Source: Streptomyces sp. Y2F8-2
Lineage (GTDB): Bacteria > Actinomycetota > Actinomycetes > Streptomycetales > Streptomycetaceae
Length of the DNA stretch: 64,000 nucleotides
Direction: 5' to 3'
Assembly: GCF_014905555.1 (NCBI RefSeq)
Contig: NZ_BNGS01000005.1
Span: 248,001-312,000, forward strand
Positions 32,229 through 41,485 of this stretch are shown in pieces. Made by a program: the position numbers and the translations under genes. The notes below the pieces were generated by a model. It saw only the letters and a program-made list of their open reading frames with translations. It was not told the DNA's origin and did not search any database. The stretch's first letter is position 1. Each line of letters begins with the position of its first letter.

Positions 32229-33725
32229 GTGATCGTCAGACACCTGAGAGGTCTCCGGCTGAGGGTGGTGGGCGCGGTTCTCGCACTCGTCGCCGGCATC
32301 CTGGGCGGGGTCATCGCCACCACGGGCACAGCCCAGGCCGCCTCGTCCCTGCCGTGCGACATCTACGCATCCGCGGGCACGCCCTGTGTCGCCGCGCACA
32401 GCACCACGCGGGCGCTGTTCGCCTCGTACAGCGGCAGGCTTTACCAGGTCAAACGCCTCTCCGACAACACGATGATGAACATCAACACACTCAGTGCCGG
32501 TGGCTACGCCAATGCCGCGGCCCAGGACTCCTTCTGCGCCGGAACCGAGTGCATCATCACCCAGATCTTCGACCAGAGCGGCAAGGGCAACAACCTCACC
32601 GTCGAGGGCCCGGGCGGCAACGGCGGGCAGGACGTCGGCGCCATCGCCAACGCCCTGCCGGTGACGGCCGGCGGGCAGCACGTCTACGGCGTCTCCATCC
32701 AGGCCGGCGTCGGCTACCGCGACAACAGCACCAACGGCGTCCCCACCGGCAGCCAGGCACAGGGCGCCTACATGGTCGCCGGTGGCCACCACGTCGACGG
32801 CAACTGCTGCTTCGACTACGGCAACGCCGAAACGAGCAGCACCGACACCGGCAACGGTCACATGGACGCCATCAACTTCGGCACCGAGTGCTGGTTCTCA
32901 CCCTGCTCCGGCTCCGGCCCGTGGGTGATGGCGGACCTGGAGAACGGCCTGTTCGCCGGCGGCAACGGCACCAACGGCAACAACACGGGCAACTCCAGCA
33001 CGTTCGTCACGGCGATGCTGAAGAACAACGGCACCAGCACCTACGCGATCAAGGACGGCAACGCCCAGTCCGGCACTCTCAAGACCGACTACAGCGGCAG
33101 CCTGCCGACCACCGCCGGCTACATGCCGATGCACCAGGAGGGCGCCATCGTCCTCGGTACCGGTGGTGACGACAGCAACTGGTCCGACGGGTCGTTCTTC
33201 GAGGGCGTCATGACCGCGGGCTACCCGACCGACGCGGCCGACAACGCCGTGCAGGCCAACGTCGTCTCGGTCGGCTACACCCAGGCCGCCCAGACCTTCC
33301 CGGTCACCGGCACCGCCTACCGGCTGACCAACACCAACAGCGGCAAGGTGCTGGACGCCGTGAACTGCGGCACCGCCAACGGCACCTCCATCGACATCTG
33401 GTCCTCGCTCGGCAACACCTGCCAGCAGTGGAAGTTCGCGAACGCCGGCAACGGCCACTACACCATCACCAACATCAACAGCGGCACGGTCCTCGACGAC
33501 AAGAACTGCGGCATCAACAACGGCACCGCCGTGCAACTCTGGTCGTCACTCGGCAACACCTGCCAGGAGTGGGACGTCACCCCGGCCGGCAGCCACTACA
33601 CGATCACCAACGTCAACAGCGGCATGACGCTGGACGTGGCGAACTGCGGCACGAGCAACGGCACGGCCGTCCGCCAGTGGGCGCAGCTGGACAACGGCTG
33701 CCAGCAGTGGGACATCGCACCCTGA
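32229..33725 (+). CDS. Secreted GH54 alpha-L-arabinofuranosidase with ricin-type CBM13 domain
   Basis: 498 residues. The signal peptide runs to about residue 37 (TGTAQAASS). The GH54 catalytic domain begins LPCDIYASAGTPCVAAHSTT and includes NFGTECWFSPCSG, whose Glu matches the GH54 nucleophile position, and GSFFEGVMTAGYPTD. The last 135 residues are a beta-trefoil with three repeats ending CQQWKF, CQEWDV and CQQWDI (QxW lectin motif). It releases arabinose from arabinan or arabinoxylan outside the cell. A LacI-type operator upstream and the import and catabolic genes on the other side make one pathway. Confidence 0.92.
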   Translation: MIVRHLRGLRLRVVGAVLALVAGILGGVIATTGTAQAASSLPCDIYASAGTPCVAAHSTTRALFASYSGRLYQVKRLSDNTMMNINTLSAGGYANAAAQDSFCAGTECIITQIFDQSGKGNNLTVEGPGGNGGQDVGAIANALPVTAGGQHVYGVSIQAGVGYRDNSTNGVPTGSQAQGAYMVAGGHHVDGNCCFDYGNAETSSTDTGNGHMDAINFGTECWFSPCSGSGPWVMADLENGLFAGGNGTNGNNTGNSSTFVTAMLKNNGTSTYAIKDGNAQSGTLKTDYSGSLPTTAGYMPMHQEGAIVLGTGGDDSNWSDGSFFEGVMTAGYPTDAADNAVQANVVSVGYTQAAQTFPVTGTAYRLTNTNSGKVLDAVNCGTANGTSIDIWSSLGNTCQQWKFANAGNGHYTITNINSGTVLDDKNCGINNGTAVQLWSSLGNTCQEWDVTPAGSHYTITNVNSGMTLDVANCGTSNGTAVRQWAQLDNGCQQWDIAP

Positions 33726-33742
33726 CCTAGCCGACCGCAGAA

Positions 33743-33780
33743 CCGATGGCCCGCCGCCCCTCCCCCAGGCGGGCCATCGG
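33743..33780 (+). terminator. Terminator of the GH54 gene
   Basis: Perfect 13-bp inverted repeat CCGATGGCCCGCC (33743-33755) and GGCGGGCCATCGG (33768-33780), with a 12-base loop, starting 17 bases after the stop codon. Confidence 0.8.
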
Positions 33781-33914
33781 CCTGTCCGACGGCACCGCAC
33801 GGGGGCGGCAGGTCCGGAGCCCCAGCGGCAAGGACCAGCGGCGGGCGAGTGGGGCCGTACGCCCGGACAGCTCACCCGCGACGATCAGCCCCAGCACCCC
33901 ACCGAGAACACGAC

Positions 33915-33946
33915 GAAACCCCCGAACCCGCAGGTTCGAGGGTTTC
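33915..33946 (-). terminator. Terminator of the first tRNA-Pro gene
   Basis: GAAACCCCCGAACC (33915-33928) pairs with GGTTCGAGGGTTTC (33933-33946), with one mismatch and a 4-base loop. It lies 24 bases past the 3' end of the tRNA on the minus strand. Confidence 0.7.
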
Positions 33947-33969
33947 CGATGTCCAGAGACATCACACTG

Positions 33970-34043
<74 letters not shown>

Positions 34044-34142
34044 GTGCGGCTCCCGCGGTGTCCCGCGTGATCACGCGGACAGAACTTTACCCCACGACGG
34101 GCCCTGCCCCGAAAGGGGTCGGCGAGGCGGGACAATCGGGGT

Positions 34143-34667
34143 ATGAGCGACGCATCGGGAGTTCGGGCGGGCCGGGGGCGCGACCGGGACACGGAGGGGC
34201 GGGCCCGCAACGCGCGGCCGCGGGACGGGCTGGGACGGCCGCTGCCGTACGGGGCGGAGGGCGTGGCACGCCAGCCGGAGGGCGTCGTGCGCACCCCGGA
34301 GGAGACCGTCACCGAGGCGCAGGCGCTGCTGGACGCCGGAAAGCCGTTCCATGCGCACGAGGTCTTCGAGGACGCCTGGAAGTCGGGCCCCGAGGAGGAG
34401 CGGGCCCTGTGGCGCGGGCTCGCGCAACTGGCGGTCGGTCTCACGCACGCGGCCCGGGGCAATGTGACCGGGGGCGCCCGGCTGCTCCGGCGCGGCGCCG
34501 GGGCCGTCGAGGCGTGGGCGTCGGCAACGGGACGGGACCGGCCGTACGGGCTTGAGGTGACCGGGCTGGTCGGTTGGGCCCGGGAGTTGGCGGCGGCGGT
34601 GGAGCGGGACGCGGCGACCGTCGACGCGCGGGCGTGGGCGCCCCTGCTGCGTGGGGCGCGGTCGTAG
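34143..34667 (+). CDS. DUF309 domain protein
   Basis: 174 residues with a charged, disordered first 50. The DUF309 core is EAQALLDAGKPFHAHEVFED, then AWKSGPEEERALWRGLAQLA and VGLTHAARGN. DUF309 proteins are small all-helical proteins with a conserved HE-x-FE-x-x-W motif and no established function. It begins about 100 bases beyond the 5' end of the tRNA-Pro gene. CobF starts 47 bases downstream on the same strand. Confidence 0.8.
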   Translation: MSDASGVRAGRGRDRDTEGRARNARPRDGLGRPLPYGAEGVARQPEGVVRTPEETVTEAQALLDAGKPFHAHEVFEDAWKSGPEEERALWRGLAQLAVGLTHAARGNVTGGARLLRRGAGAVEAWASATGRDRPYGLEVTGLVGWARELAAAVERDAATVDARAWAPLLRGARS

Positions 34668-34714
34668 GGGGGCGGGCCGCGGGGACTGTCGGTGGCGTAC
34701 GGCAGACTCGGGGC

Positions 34715-35485
34715 GTGCGAAAGATTCATGTCATCGGCATCGGGGCGGGCGACCCCGACCAGCTGACCCTGCAGGCGGTCAAGGCGCTGAAGAGCACGGA
34801 CGTGTTCTTCCTCCTCGACAAGGGCGAGGTGAAGTCCGACCTGGTGCAGCTGCGCCGTGACATCCTCGAGGCACACCTGCCCGAGGGGTCGTACCGCCTG
34901 GTCGAGGCGCGCGATCCCGAGCGGGACCGGGCCGCGGGCGGTGCCGCCTACTCCCCCGCGGTCGGCGACTGGCGCTCGGCGCGCGCCGGGATCTACGAGC
35001 GGCTCATCGCCGAGGAGCTGGGCGACGACGAGAGCGGCGCGTTCCTGGTGTGGGGCGACCCCGCGCTGTACGACAGCACCCTCGGGATCCTCCAGGAGGT
35101 CCTCGAGCGGGGCGCGGTGACGTTCTCGTACGAGGTCGTGCCGGGCGTCAGCAGCGTCTCGGCGCTGGTCGCGAAGCACCGCACGGGTCTGAACAGGGTC
35201 GCCGGTCCGGTGCAGATCACCACCGGCCGCCGCCTGGCGGAGGGCTTCCCGGAGGGGGTCGACGACGTGGTGGTGATGCTGGACGCACACCAGGCGTTCC
35301 GGAAGTACGCGGACCAGGACATCGACATCTACTGGGGCGCGTACATCGGCACGCCGGACGAGATACTCGTCTCCGGTCCCCTCGCTCAGACGGCCGAGCG
35401 CATCGAGCGGCTGCGCGCCGAGGCGCGGGAGCGCAAGGGCTGGATCATGGACACGTATCTGCTGCGCAGGCGTCCCCGGGAGTAG
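34715..35485 (+). CDS. cobF: Precorrin-6A synthase (deacetylating)
   Basis: 256 residues from GTG 34715, where RKIHVIGIGAGDPDQLTLQA matches the usual N-terminus of the family. It is a SAM-dependent tetrapyrrole methyltransferase fold: the GxGxGDPDxLT loop, LVWGDPALYDSTLGIL, and VVPGVSSVSALVA. In aerobic cobalamin synthesis CobF methylates C-1 of precorrin-5 and releases acetate. It converges with cobK, the next enzyme of the pathway, leaving 60 bases between the two stops. Confidence 0.92.
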   Translation: MRKIHVIGIGAGDPDQLTLQAVKALKSTDVFFLLDKGEVKSDLVQLRRDILEAHLPEGSYRLVEARDPERDRAAGGAAYSPAVGDWRSARAGIYERLIAEELGDDESGAFLVWGDPALYDSTLGILQEVLERGAVTFSYEVVPGVSSVSALVAKHRTGLNRVAGPVQITTGRRLAEGFPEGVDDVVVMLDAHQAFRKYADQDIDIYWGAYIGTPDEILVSGPLAQTAERIERLRAEARERKGWIMDTYLLRRRPRE

Positions 35486-35545
35486 TGGGGCGGGTGGGCT
35501 GTGGACCGCGCGGAGACCCGGGTGCCGACCGTGCCCGCGCCGTCG

Positions 35546-36292
35546 TCAGGACCCGCTGAGCCCCAGCCGGGCCAGCACGCCCGCCACGTCGGGCACCGCC
35601 GTCACGCCCTGCGGCAGCGGGGGGCGGCGTACGACGACGACCGGCAGGCCGAGTTCCCGGGCGGCCGTCAGCTTCGCGGCGGTCGCCTCTCCCCCGCTGT
35701 CCTTGGTGACGAGCACGTCGATGCGGTGCTCGCGCAGGAGCACCGTCTCGTCCTCGACCGTGAACGGGCCGCGCGCCAGCAGTACCCGCGTGTGCGGTGG
35801 CACGGGCGGCTCGGGCGGGTCCACCGACCGCAGGAGGAAGTGCAGGTCGGTCAGGTGCGCGAAGGCGGCGAGGCCCCCTCGGCCGATGGTGAGGAAGACG
35901 CGCCGGCCGAGCCGCGGCAGACGGTCCGCCGCGCCGGTGAGCGAGGTCGCCTCGTGCCAGCGGTCGCCGGGGCCGGCGCTCCAGCCGGGTCTGCGGAGCA
36001 CCACGGCGGGGACGCCGGTGGCCGCGGCGGCGCGTGCCGTGTTGGCCGTGATGCCCGCGGCGAACGGGTGCGTGGCGTCGACCACGGCGTCCACGCGGTG
36101 CTCACGCAGCCAGGCGGCCAGCCCCTCCGCGCCGCCGAAGCCCCCGACGCGTACGTCGCCGTCGACGGTCCCCGGCCGGGACACCCGTCCGGCCAGGGAC
36201 GTGGTCACGCGGACGCCGGGACGGGACGCCAGCACCGCGGCGAGTTCGCGTGCCTCGGTGGTGCCGCCGAGGATCAGGACGTGCGGGGACAT
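35546..36292 (-). CDS. cobK: Precorrin-6A reductase
   Basis: 248 residues from ATG 36292. SPHVLILGGTTEARELAAVL is the N-terminal nucleotide-binding strand and helix. VDAVVDATHPFAAGITANTA is the family hallmark, and VLVTKDSGGEATAAKLTAAR lies near the C-terminus. It reduces precorrin-6A to precorrin-6B with NADPH, directly following CobF in corrin synthesis. The two genes are convergent rather than an operon. Confidence 0.92.
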   Translation of the reverse strand: MSPHVLILGGTTEARELAAVLASRPGVRVTTSLAGRVSRPGTVDGDVRVGGFGGAEGLAAWLREHRVDAVVDATHPFAAGITANTARAAAATGVPAVVLRRPGWSAGPGDRWHEATSLTGAADRLPRLGRRVFLTIGRGGLAAFAHLTDLHFLLRSVDPPEPPVPPHTRVLLARGPFTVEDETVLLREHRIDVLVTKDSGGEATAAKLTAARELGLPVVVVRRPPLPQGVTAVPDVAGVLARLGLSGS

Positions 36293-36386
36293 GACGACGA
36301 GGGTACGGCTGCCTCGGAGCACGGTGTGCAGGAACCTTCCCGCATGCCGTACGGCCACCCGGCACCGTGCTCGTTATCGTCCTGGC

Positions 36387-37175
36387 ATGCCCGACATCGA
36401 CGCAGTGCGTGCCGTCCTCATCGACATCGACGGGGTCCTCACCGTCTCGTGGCGGCCGCTGCCGGGCACGGTCGACGCGCTGCGGCACATCCGTGAGTCC
36501 GGATACGCGGTCGCCCTCGTCACCAACACGACGTCCCGCACCCGTGCCTCGATCGCCGAGACCCTGTCCGCGGCCGGCTTCCCCGTGGCCGCCGAGGACA
36601 TCCTCACCGCGCCCGCCGTCACCGCCGCGTACCTCGCCGAGCACTGCCCCGGTGCGCGGTGCTCGCTGCTCACCAGCGGTGACATCCGGGAGGACCTGGC
36701 GGACGTCCTTCTCGTCGACGACGAGGACACCGTCCCGGACGTGGTGGTCCTCGGTGGCGCCGGTCCGGAGTTCGACTACGCGGCGCTCAACCGGGCCTTC
36801 GGCCACCTTCAGCAGGGCGCGCGGCTGGTCGCCATGCACCGCAACCTGTACTGGCGCACCGACCGGGGGCTGCAGCTGGACTCGGGGGCGTTCCTGCTCG
36901 GCCTGGAGAAGGCCGCGCACATGGAGGCCGAGGTCACCGGAAAGCCGTCGCCCGCCTTCTTCGAGGCCGCGCTGACCCGTCTCGGGGTGGCTGCCGGCCA
37001 GGCGCTCATGGTGGGCGACGACATCGAGTCCGATGTGCTCGCGGCCCAGCGCGCCGGGCTCACCGGAGTCCTCGTGAGGACCGGCAAGTATCTGCCGCAG
37101 ACCCACCGGGACGCCGGCGGCGAGCCCCACCACGTCCTGGACTCCTTCGCGGACCTGCCCGCACTGCTCCGATAG
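36387..37175 (+). CDS. HAD-superfamily hydrolase, subfamily IIA (LHPP/NagD-like phosphatase)
   Basis: 262 residues. HAD motif I is VLIDIDGVLTVSW, motif II VALVTNTTSRTR, the conserved lysine is in VTGKPSPAFFEAAL, and motif IV is MVGDDIESDVLAAQ. The cap-like middle (DTVPDVVVLGGAGPEFDYAA, then LYWRTDRGLQLDSGAFLLGL) matches the LHPP/NagD group. The natural substrate is unknown. A TATCGT hexamer ends six bases before the ATG, so the transcript may be leaderless. Confidence 0.85.
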   Translation: MPDIDAVRAVLIDIDGVLTVSWRPLPGTVDALRHIRESGYAVALVTNTTSRTRASIAETLSAAGFPVAAEDILTAPAVTAAYLAEHCPGARCSLLTSGDIREDLADVLLVDDEDTVPDVVVLGGAGPEFDYAALNRAFGHLQQGARLVAMHRNLYWRTDRGLQLDSGAFLLGLEKAAHMEAEVTGKPSPAFFEAALTRLGVAAGQALMVGDDIESDVLAAQRAGLTGVLVRTGKYLPQTHRDAGGEPHHVLDSFADLPALLR

Positions 37176-37211
37176 CTCAAGCGCGGCAGGAGCTGGAGGG
37201 GCTCCGTCAGC

Positions 37212-37985
37212 TCAGCGCAGCAGGAGCTGGAGGGCGCCCACCACGGTCGCCGTGATCACCAGCTGCTCGAACAGGCGCTGGTTGATCCGGTTCACCGCCC
37301 ACCTGCCGATGGCGGCGCCCGGCAGCACGAACACCGCGAGCGCCGCGTCCAGCAGCAGGGAGCGGCCGTCGATCAGGCCGAGGCCGGCGCTGAAGGGCAC
37401 CTTGGAGACGTTGACGATCAGGAAGAAGAAGGCCGAGGTGCCGAGGAAGCCCAGTTTGCGGAAGCCGGCGGAGAGCAGGTACATCGACATCACGGGGCCG
37501 CCGGCGTTCGCCACCATCGTGGTGAAGCCGCCGAGCACACCGTAGGAGCGGGCCTTGATGCGGCCGGCGCGTGTGGTCACCGCGTCGGGTTCGTCGTCCC
37601 GGTCGGCATGTCGGCGGCGCCACACCGTGACCGCCGCCATCAGCAGCAGGATCGCGCCGATCGAGGTCCGTACGACCGCGTCGTCGGCCCACACCAGGAA
37701 CAGCGTGCCGACGACGACGCCCGCGGCGACCGCCGGGAACAGGCGCCACAGGGTGGGCCAGTGGGCGTGGCGGCGGTAGGTGAGGACGGCGAGGACGTCA
37801 CCGACGATCAGGATCGGCAGCAGGACGCCGGTCGAGGCCCGGGCGGGCAGGACGGCGGCGAACACGGCGAGGCTGACCGTGTTGGCGCCGCTCACGGCGG
37901 TCTTGGAGAAGCCGACGAGCAGCGCGGCGGCGGCCAGCGCGGCGAACCCCCACGGCGATATGTCCCAGAGCGTCATCGTGTTCAT
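37212..37985 (-). CDS. TSUP-family (TauE/SafE) membrane permease
   Basis: 257 residues with seven or eight hydrophobic helices. Family features include ALLVGFSKTAVSGANTVSLA at the N-terminus and, in the second half, YGVLGGFTTMVANAGGPVMS, the inverted-repeat counterpart with the conserved G-x3-NAGGP. TSUP proteins export sulfonates or sulfite; the exact substrate here is unknown. ATG 37985 or 37976 could start it. A 15-base piece of the gene's 3' end is repeated 34 bases beyond, at 37186-37200. Confidence 0.85.
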   Translation of the reverse strand: MNTMTLWDISPWGFAALAAAALLVGFSKTAVSGANTVSLAVFAAVLPARASTGVLLPILIVGDVLAVLTYRRHAHWPTLWRLFPAVAAGVVVGTLFLVWADDAVVRTSIGAILLLMAAVTVWRRRHADRDDEPDAVTTRAGRIKARSYGVLGGFTTMVANAGGPVMSMYLLSAGFRKLGFLGTSAFFFLIVNVSKVPFSAGLGLIDGRSLLLDAALAVFVLPGAAIGRWAVNRINQRLFEQLVITATVVGALQLLLR

Positions 37986-38094
37986 GCGGGGACCGATGCT
38001 ATGCCCACGCATCTGGCCACGTCAGGGGCGTCTCGCCAGATGGGCCTCCGATGAGGCGGCGCCCTGAACAACCCTGCCCGCCCCCCCGCTTCTC

Positions 38095-39288
<1,194 letters not shown>

Positions 39289-39335
39289 GACGGGACTCCT
39301 GATCGGCATCGGCGATGGAGCGGAGCAGTTAATTA

Positions 39336-39363
39336 GCATCGCTAGTTTTGCATCGCTGGTTTT
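39336..39363. promoter_or_regulatory. Tandem 14-bp repeat in the thiolase/whiB divergent region
   Basis: GCATCGCTAGTTTT (39336-39349) followed immediately by GCATCGCTGGTTTT (39350-39363), 13 of 14 bases alike, in an AT-rich patch. It stands 48 bases from the thiolase start and 107 from the whiB gene. Two side-by-side operator sites for a TetR-type repressor are one reading. Confidence 0.5.
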
Positions 39364-39470
39364 GAACTATAGACCGCCGGACGATCGCCGGGAAGCTCAC
39401 CGGTGGATGCAGGAAAGGGGGTGCGCTCCCGTCGGGTTTCACCTGATCGGTCCTGGGGACCCGGGCGCGC

Positions 39471-39728
39471 ATGGAGTGGTTGCGGCAAGCGGCGTGCGTG
39501 GGCGAGGACCCCGAGCTGTTCTTCCCCGTCGGGACGGCGGGACCCGCCGTCGAGGAGACCGCCGCCGCCAAGCGCGTCTGCCGCCGCTGCCCCGTCATGG
39601 GCGAGTGCCTGGACTGGGCATTGGGCAGCGGGCAGACGACGGGCGTGTGGGGCGGCACCGGCGAGCAGGAGCGTGCCGAACTGCTCCGTGCCACAAGAGA
39701 GCGACCGACAAGGAGAAGCGCGCGATGA
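39471..39728 (+). CDS. WhiB-family iron-sulfur regulator
   Basis: 85 residues. The four cluster cysteines are Cys9 (QAACVGEDPELFFP), then CRRCPVMGEC (Cys 37, 40 and 46). GVWGGTGEQER is the conserved turn, followed by a basic tail. Wbl proteins bind a 4Fe-4S cluster and act with sigma factors as redox or nitric-oxide-sensitive regulators. Its stop overlaps the dps start (ATGA, 39725-39728), so the two are coupled. ATG 39471 is the only sensible start. Confidence 0.9.
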   Translation: MEWLRQAACVGEDPELFFPVGTAGPAVEETAAAKRVCRRCPVMGECLDWALGSGQTTGVWGGTGEQERAELLRATRERPTRRSAR

Positions 39729-40207
39729 CCGTGGTGCACAGCACGCTGCCCGAACCCGCACGCCGGGTCACCGGGGAGGCCCTGCAGGAGACCCTGGTGG
39801 ATCTGCTCGGGCTGTCCCTGATCGGGAAGCAGGCCCACTGGAACATCGTCGGACCCAGGTTCCGTTCGATCCACCTCCAGCTCGACGAGGTGGTCGGCAC
39901 GGCACGCTCGTACGCCGACACGGTGGCCGAGCGCGCGTCCGCGCTCGGCGTGCCGCCGGACGGCCGCCCGGAGACCATCGCGTCCGCCTACGGCCTGCCC
40001 GGCACGAAGGAGGGCTGGCTGCGGGACACCGAGGTCGTGGGCCTGATGGTGGAGTCGCTGGAAGCGGCGATCGGGCGGCTGCGCCAGCGGATCGACGCCA
40101 CCGCGGAGGCGGATCCCGTCACCCAGGACCTGCTGATCGGGATCACCGCGGAGCTGGAGAAGCAGCGCTGGATGTTCGAGGCAGAGAACTGGCCGCGCGA
40201 GGAGTGA
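39725..40207 (+). CDS. dps: Dps/ferritin-like DNA-protecting protein
   Basis: 160 residues. The ferroxidase region is GKQAHWNIVGPRFRSIHLQL followed by DEVV, with the expected His, Asp and Glu; a long helix (TQDLLIGITAELEKQRWMFE) ends the four-helix bundle. Dps dodecamers oxidise and store iron and shield DNA under stress. The N- and C-terminal tails are short. It begins within the stop codon of whiB, suggesting that a WhiB sensor and an iron-storage shield are made together. Confidence 0.92.
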   Translation: MTVVHSTLPEPARRVTGEALQETLVDLLGLSLIGKQAHWNIVGPRFRSIHLQLDEVVGTARSYADTVAERASALGVPPDGRPETIASAYGLPGTKEGWLRDTEVVGLMVESLEAAIGRLRQRIDATAEADPVTQDLLIGITAELEKQRWMFEAENWPREE

Positions 40208-40250
40208 GACCGAACGGAACCCGACCGTCGAGGGTGGAGAGGAGTACGCC

Positions 40251-40589
40251 ATGACCGACGCCCTGGAGATGGACGCGCTGTGGGAGGACTTCCACCGGGT
40301 GGTGAACATGACCTCCCAGGAACTGGCGGCCTGGCTGCGGGTCCGGGACGCCGACGAGGAGAGCGAGCCGCTGCCGGAGGAGGCGGGCACGCCCACCGGG
40401 CGGCACGTCCTGTCGATCCTGCAGAAGCGGCGCACCGATCTCACCGACGACGACGTCCGGGTGATGCGCAAGGTGGTGGACACGGTCACCTCCGAGGTGG
40501 ACGTGGAGAACGAGCCGGAGGCCGAGGACGAGCACCGGCGCCACCGGCTCATGACGCTGGGGCACGACCCGCTCAAGGCGTCACGGTGA
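40251..40589 (+). CDS. DUF3140 family protein
   Basis: 112 residues, acidic. LWEDFHRVVNMTSQELAAWL and TGRHVLSILQKRRTDLTDDD are the two conserved DUF3140 blocks, ending HRRHRLMTLGHDPLK. The function of the family is not known. GGAGAGGAG lies upstream of ATG 40251. It stands 43 bases after dps and seven before the HhH glycosylase-like gene, so the four probably form one stress-related transcript. Confidence 0.85.
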   Translation: MTDALEMDALWEDFHRVVNMTSQELAAWLRVRDADEESEPLPEEAGTPTGRHVLSILQKRRTDLTDDDVRVMRKVVDTVTSEVDVENEPEAEDEHRRHRLMTLGHDPLKASR

Positions 40590-40596
40590 GGCCGCC

Positions 40597-41253
40597 ATGG
40601 GCCGGGACGACAGAGCCGCCGAGGTGATCGGGGAACTCGTCGGCGAGCACGGGCAGACCTACGCCGAGGAGGCGGGGATCCGGCTCGAGGACGCCCCGCA
40701 GCCGCTGTACCGGCTGCTGTTGATGGCCCTGCTGCTCAGCGCCCGCATCCGCTCCTCGATCGCCCTGGCCACGGTGCGGGCGCTTCAGGAGGCGGGCCTG
40801 AAGGACCCGCGCCACATGGCGCAGGCCAACTGGCAGGAGCGGGTCGACGCGCTGGGGCGGGGCGGCTACCGGCGATACGACGAGCGGACGGCGACCCAAC
40901 TGGGCGACGGTGCCGTGCTGCTGACGGAGCGTTGGGGCGGAGATTTGCGACGGCTGCGGAAAGAGGCCGACGGCGACGTCTCCGCCCTGCGCCGGCTGTT
41001 GCAGGAGGTACCGGGGATCGGACCGGCCGGCGCGGACATCTTCCTGCGCGAGGTGCAGCGCGTATGGCCCGAGGTGGCCCCCTACCTGGACGCGAAGGCA
41101 CTGTCGGGTGCGGAGCGTCTGGGGCTGCCGAAGGACCCGGAGAAGCTGCTGGAGCTGGCGAAGGACACCGAACCGGCGGTCCTGGCAGCGGCGTTGGTAC
41201 GCGCTGCGCTCGACAAGAAGCTGGCGGAAGAGGTGCGGGAGCACGCGGCGTGA
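40597..41253 (+). CDS. HhH-GPD-like DNA glycosylase/endonuclease III homologue
   Basis: 218 residues. The helical core contains LLMALLLSARIRSSIALATV and the helix-hairpin-helix LLQEVPGIGPAGADIFLREV. The next segment (PEVAPYLDAKALSGAERLGL) holds an Asp at the usual catalytic position. The lysine of bifunctional glycosylases and the C-terminal four-cysteine cluster of Nth are absent. It is probably a DNA-binding repair-related protein in the whiB-dps group. The catalytic activity is uncertain. Confidence 0.7.
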   Translation: MGRDDRAAEVIGELVGEHGQTYAEEAGIRLEDAPQPLYRLLLMALLLSARIRSSIALATVRALQEAGLKDPRHMAQANWQERVDALGRGGYRRYDERTATQLGDGAVLLTERWGGDLRRLRKEADGDVSALRRLLQEVPGIGPAGADIFLREVQRVWPEVAPYLDAKALSGAERLGLPKDPEKLLELAKDTEPAVLAAALVRAALDKKLAEEVREHAA

Positions 41254-41485
41254 GGGCGGGCTCGGGGCGGGCGCCCCGAGGACGCAGTACCGCCCGCCCC
41301 GCGCGCGCCGGCCGCGGGCCTTCCCGCACCGGACAGCGGCGCCTCGGCGTCACCGACACCGCGACGACCGGCAGGTGAAATCTTCACCGGGAGCGGAGAA
41401 AGCGCATTCCCCCACAGACTCGCCCCGGCTAGTTTTTGACATGCGCGCAACACTTCCTTCCGTCACCCCCCAGGAGCCGTTCCCC

